57,795 nucleotides of DNA. Origin: Myxococcales bacterium. GTDB lineage: Bacteria; Myxococcota_A; Polyangia; Haliangiales; Haliangiaceae. This document shows, in pieces, positions 54,868-57,795 of this stretch. Position 1 is the first letter of the stretch; each line of letters starts with the position of its first letter. The stretch lies in assembly GCA_016794525.1 (NCBI GenBank), contig JAEUJY010000096.1, forward strand, positions 1-57,795. Direction: 5' to 3'. Below the pieces are notes generated by a model. It was given only the letters and a program-made list of their open reading frames with translations. It was not told where the DNA came from and did not search any database. The translations under genes were made by a program, and so were the position numbers.

Positions 54868-55054
54868 CGCCCGGGGCGCGCCTCGATCTTCTGTCGCCGC
54901 CCGGCGTCCGCTGTGGCGGGAGCGCGACAGGTGCGACCGGTGCGACCGGCCTGCGACCCGTCGCAGCCACGCGTTTTCGGTGCAACCGGGGCCTGGCGTC
55001 GCGGGTCTACCGATCGTCGGCCATCGGCACGCGGCGTGCTCCGTCCCTCCCCCC

Positions 55055-55453
55055 ATGCGCCCCGCCCACCTGCTCCTCGCCTGTGCGCTCCTCGCGGCCC
55101 CCTCCGCCGCGCAGGCCGGTGGCGTGCGCCGACCCGCCACGCAAGCCCCGACCAACCTGGCGCCCAAGCGAGAGGTGCCGCTCGCCAGCGCGCAGGTGGT
55201 CGGGCGCGTGGTCGATCACCAGGGCCAGGCGATCCCTGGCGTCACGGTGGTCGCCACCCACGCCGATCGCCGCGGCCCCGCGCCGCGCCGGGTCAAGAGC
55301 GACCGCGACGGCCAGTTCCGGTTCGCGTTGCCGCCCGGCGAGTACGTGTTCGTCGCGCTCGACCGCGAGCTCAGCGGCGCGACCCCGGCGATGGCGGTGG
55401 CGCGCGCCCTCGACGTCGTGCTGGTCGTGACCCGCGCGATGACGTCGGCGTAG
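55055..55453 (+). CDS. Small exported protein with one carboxypeptidase-regulatory-like domain
   Basis: This 132-residue protein has signal peptide LLLACALLAAPSAAQAGG and a single Ig-like domain (AQVVGRVVDHQGQAIPGVTV, VKSDRDGQFRFALPPGEYVF). It is probably periplasmic. The 54868-55054 gap before it holds short GGTGCGACC repeats (about 54931-54950) and a TGCAACCGG echo but no gene. Confidence 0.7.
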   Translation: MRPAHLLLACALLAAPSAAQAGGVRRPATQAPTNLAPKREVPLASAQVVGRVVDHQGQAIPGVTVVATHADRRGPAPRRVKSDRDGQFRFALPPGEYVFVALDRELSGATPAMAVARALDVVLVVTRAMTSA

Positions 55454-55460
55454 CTCGTCG

Positions 55461-56423
55461 CTAGCGCGCCGGCCGCGGCGTCGCGGTCGCGGGGCGGGCC
55501 TGGGCGGTGCGCCCGGCCAGCGCCACCAGCCGCGCCTCGACCCAGCGGCTCCACGCGCTCGGCGGCAGCCCGCGCAGCCGCCGCTCGGCGTCGCGGTAGG
55601 CCGGCACGTCCCACGCCGCCCGCGGCGTCACCGCGCGCGCCGCGCGCACCGCGGCCAAGGTCGCCGTCGCCAGCGCGCGCTCGCGCCGGCCGAACGGCAG
55701 CCCGAACTGCGCCCGCACCGACGGCGGCAGCAGCGCGGCGCTGACCGCGCGCGCGACCACGCCCACGCGCCCGCCGAACAGGAAGCCCGCCATCTGCCGC
55801 GCCGGCGTCGTCACCGTGATGACCGGCGACGCGATCGTCGCGGCCACGTACGCGGCGAAGCCGTCCCAGGTCGCGGGCACGTCGCCGGGGCCGATCCCGA
55901 ACAGCCGCGCGAACCGGATCGCCCCGCGGTAGTACGCCTCGCGCTCGGCGCCGGTGAGCGGCTCGCCGATCGCGGCGTAGACCGCGACCACCGAGTCGAC
56001 CAGCGTCGCCCACACCCAGATCAACCCGGCCAGCTCGTTGGCGTGGTACGGCGCGCCGCGGGGGAACGCGCCGGCGTCCTCGCCGATCGTCCCGGTGATG
56101 TGGGTGTGGATGCGGTGGACCCGCCGCGCCGACGTCACCGCCTCGTCGAGCGTGCCGAACGCCATCGCGAAGACGTTGTCGAACGTGCGGCGGAAGCGCC
56201 CGACGACGTCGTCGCGGGTGCGCGAGTGATCGTGGACGCCGTAGGCGACGTAGGGGTGGGCCAGCTGCAACAGCGCCGCGCGGCCGCCGCCGAGGAAGAT
56301 CACCAGATCGCGCTCGACGCGCCACGCCGGGCTGCCCGGCCCGTGCAGGCCGGCGGCGGGATCGCGCACCTCGGCGGCCAGCGCGGCCAGGCTCGCCTCG
56401 TGCGCGCTCTTGGACACGATCAT
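55461..56423 (-). CDS. DUF2236 family (mpaB/rubber-oxygenase-like) protein
   Basis: This 320-residue helical protein belongs to the heme-dependent oxygenase-like DUF2236 group. Conserved elements are LVIFLGGGRAALLQLAHPYV, AYGVHDHSRTRDD, RRVHRIHTHITG and WVWATLVDSVVAVYA. The His residues in HPYVAYG and HDHS probably help bind heme. Substrates of family members include polyisoprene and fungal mpaB-type chains; here unknown. ATG 56423 is chosen, though GAGG is only a few bases from it. It is divergent from the FIST gene. Confidence 0.85.
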   Translation of the reverse strand: MIVSKSAHEASLAALAAEVRDPAAGLHGPGSPAWRVERDLVIFLGGGRAALLQLAHPYVAYGVHDHSRTRDDVVGRFRRTFDNVFAMAFGTLDEAVTSARRVHRIHTHITGTIGEDAGAFPRGAPYHANELAGLIWVWATLVDSVVAVYAAIGEPLTGAEREAYYRGAIRFARLFGIGPGDVPATWDGFAAYVAATIASPVITVTTPARQMAGFLFGGRVGVVARAVSAALLPPSVRAQFGLPFGRRERALATATLAAVRAARAVTPRAAWDVPAYRDAERRLRGLPPSAWSRWVEARLVALAGRTAQARPATATPRPAR

Positions 56424-56499
56424 AACCTCGACGATCGCGCCAGCCCTGGCGGCGGTCAAGCGCGGGCTTCGCGGGCGTTGTCGACGGCTGGCGATCGAG

Positions 56500-56505
56500 T
56501 ACGCT
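56500..56505 (+). promoter_or_regulatory. -10 element TACGCT of the FIST gene
   Basis: TACGCT is seven bases from ATG 56513. TTGTCG 16 bases upstream (56478-56483) is a partial -35. Confidence 0.4.
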
Positions 56506-56512
56506 GGTAGCG

Positions 56513-57658
56513 ATGCGTTGGGCCTCGGCCATCGCCACCGCCCCCGACACGATCGCCGCCTGCGATCAGGCCGCCGCCGAGGCGGCCGAAGCGCTGGGCG
56601 ACGCGCGCGCCGATCTGGTCCTGGCGTTCGTGACCGACCACCACGCGGCCGGCTTCGCGCACCTGTCGCGGACGCTGGCCCGGCAGTTCCCGGGCGCCGC
56701 GATCGCCGGGTGCACCGTCGGCGGCGCCATCGGCGGCGGCCTCGAGATCGAGCACCGCCCGGCCCTGGCGGTGACGGTGGCGCGGCTGCCCGGCGTCACC
56801 GCCGCGGTCCACCACCTCGGCCCCGACCCCGACACCTGGCTGGCGCCCGATCACGACGCCCGCGCGGTGATCGCCCTGCCCTGCCCGATGACCAGCCCGG
56901 TCGACCGGCTGGTGCCGTGGCTCGACACCGTGTGGCCGACGGCCACGACCGTCGGCGGCCTGGCGTCGGGCGGCATGACCGGGCGCGGCCGCCCCGGCAA
57001 CACGCTGTTCGCCGGCGAGGACCGCCACCGCGAGGGCGCGGTGCTGGTCACGCTCGACGGCGACGTCGCGGTCGACACGATCGTCGCCCAGGGCTGCCGG
57101 CCGGTCGGCCCGCCGCTGTTCGTGACCAAGGGCCTGGGCAGCGTCATCCTCGAGCTCGATGGCAAGCCGGCGCTGGCGGCGCTGGCCGAGCTGCACGCGT
57201 CGATGCCGCCCGCCGATCGCGCGCTGTGCCGCCACTCGCTGTTCATCGGCCTGGCCCGCGACGGCGCCCGGCTCGGCCGCCGCGACGTGCTGGTGCGCAA
57301 CCTGGTCGGCTGCGATCGCGCCAGCGGCGCGCTCACCGTGGCCGCGAGCGTCGAGCCCGGCCAGGTCGTGCAGTTCCACCTGCGCGACGCCGCGACCTCC
57401 GCCGAGGATCTCGCCGAGCTGCTGGCCGAGCCCGCCGCCCCGGCGGCCGGCGCGCTGCTGTTCTCGTGCGTGGGCCGCGGCCAGGCGCTGTACGGCGAGC
57501 CCAACCACGACAGCGAGGCGTTCGCCCGGGCCCGCGGCCAGGTGCCGATCGGCGGCTTCTTCTGCAACGGCGAGCTGGGCCCGGTGGCCGGCAAGACCTT
57601 CGTCCACGGCTACACCAGCGCGTTCGCCGCGTTCCGACGTCGCGGCGCGGTGGCCTGA
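56513..57658 (+). CDS. FIST-domain sensory protein
   Basis: This 381-residue soluble protein has the FIST N domain (~30-210; HHAAGFAHLSRTLARQFPGA, AGCTVGGAIGGGLE, TTVGGLASGG) and FIST C domain (~215-375; LFIGLARDGARLGRRDVLVR, NLVGCDRASGALTVAASVEP, GALLFSCVGRGQALYGEPNH, GGFFCNGELGPV). FIST proteins bind small ligands, probably amino acids, and feed two-component or chemotaxis signalling. No kinase is fused here. Start from TACGCT-N7-ATG. Confidence 0.9.
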   Translation: MRWASAIATAPDTIAACDQAAAEAAEALGDARADLVLAFVTDHHAAGFAHLSRTLARQFPGAAIAGCTVGGAIGGGLEIEHRPALAVTVARLPGVTAAVHHLGPDPDTWLAPDHDARAVIALPCPMTSPVDRLVPWLDTVWPTATTVGGLASGGMTGRGRPGNTLFAGEDRHREGAVLVTLDGDVAVDTIVAQGCRPVGPPLFVTKGLGSVILELDGKPALAALAELHASMPPADRALCRHSLFIGLARDGARLGRRDVLVRNLVGCDRASGALTVAASVEPGQVVQFHLRDAATSAEDLAELLAEPAAPAAGALLFSCVGRGQALYGEPNHDSEAFARARGQVPIGGFFCNGELGPVAGKTFVHGYTSAFAAFRRRGAVA

Positions 57659-57720
57659 GAGCCTGTAAGTATTTCCAGGTCCGGATCGACACGGCCCGCG
57701 GCGTGTGATCAGGTCGGTGC

Positions 57721-57795
57721 ATGAGCACCGGCAAGCTCTTCGACGACGACGCGCTGCAAGCTCCGAGCACGGAGGCGACGCTGCCCGAGGAGGAC
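57721..57795 (+). CDS. Start of an unidentified gene, cut by the window end
   Basis: ATG 57721 opens a frame running off the right edge: MSTGKLFDDDALQAPSTEAT and LPEED. It is acidic and likely disordered at its N-terminus. No identification is possible. A GATCAG/AGGTCGG region precedes it; no clear -10. Confidence 0.45.
   Translation, partial: MSTGKLFDDDALQAPSTEATLPEED

Noticed and set aside
54868-55054. Sigma-54 promoter before the 55055 gene
   Set aside because: GGCCTGGCGTCGC has a TGGC but no GC at the required ten-base spacing. Only short GGTGCGACC repeats are visible.

Overview
The window is very GC-rich (by eye above 70%), densely coding chromosomal DNA. The gene set points to a myxobacterium-like member of the Myxococcota, probably near the Haliangium/Kofleria side. 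It has several eukaryotic-type Ser/Thr kinases, an FHA plus sigma-54 activator, many lipoproteins with Asp/Ala/Pro-rich linkers, a metalloprotease with a Cys-plus-hydrophobic-plus-Arg tail resembling MYXO-CTERM, an expansin-like protein and a c-type cytochrome maturation operon of variant type. Taxonomy is inferred from content only. No rRNA, tRNA or CRISPR array was seen.

Layout. 1-600: mobile-element debris (paired insertion-sequence end repeats and a degraded REP-associated transposase). 0.76-4.5 kb (minus): protein-isoaspartate methyltransferase coupled to an aldehyde dehydrogenase, then an ECF-type sigma factor continuous with a DsbA-like thioredoxin domain. 4.6-8.5 kb (plus): sulfur-assimilation operon: possible leader peptide, APS/PAPS reductase, siroheme dehydrogenase, uroporphyrinogen methyltransferase, nitrite/sulfite reductase. 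8.5-21.4 kb: envelope proteins, a sigma/FecR/lipoprotein operon, a secreted metalloprotease, two kinases, an acyl-CoA dehydrogenase coupled to a GIDE-like protein, and a lectin-like lipoprotein. 21.4-30.6 kb (minus): cytochrome c maturation operon, read ccmE, ccmF-ccmH fusion, ccmI-like, a large Ig-like membrane protein, ccmA, ccmB, ccmC, ccmD-like, small membrane protein. 30.8-34 kb: moaA, a small protein with a leader, a double hairpin, a 47-bp tandem repeat array, a soluble chemotaxis-type signalling protein overlapping bacteriohemerythrin. 34-42.5 kb: lipoproteins, tandem universal stress protein, alpha/beta hydrolase, NhaR/LysR-type regulator, zinc ribbon plus receiver-like pair, methyltransferase, DUF72. 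42.6-45.8 kb: PAN-repeat protein with a dead trypsin-like domain, expansin-like lipoprotein, lipoprotein remnant running into rubredoxin. 45.8-51.5 kb: a carboxypeptidase-regulatory-like anchored protein, then the non-homologous end-joining pair ligD/ku with a pseudokinase coupled to ligD. 51.5-57.8 kb: TonB-dependent receptor, FHA/sigma-54 activator, small secreted protein, DUF2236, FIST protein and the start of another gene.

Two architectural habits recur. Genes in operons usually overlap by four bases (ATGA or GTGA). Many first genes of transcription units have a TANNNT hexamer six (5-8) bases before the start codon, which would give leaderless mRNAs. In one place a single palindromic -10 element serves two divergent genes. 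The most unusual assemblies are the ligD-coupled pseudokinase, the variant ccm operon (CXXXY-type CcmE plus CcmF-CcmH fusion), the sigma-factor/DsbA fusion and the soluble MCP/hemerythrin pair.
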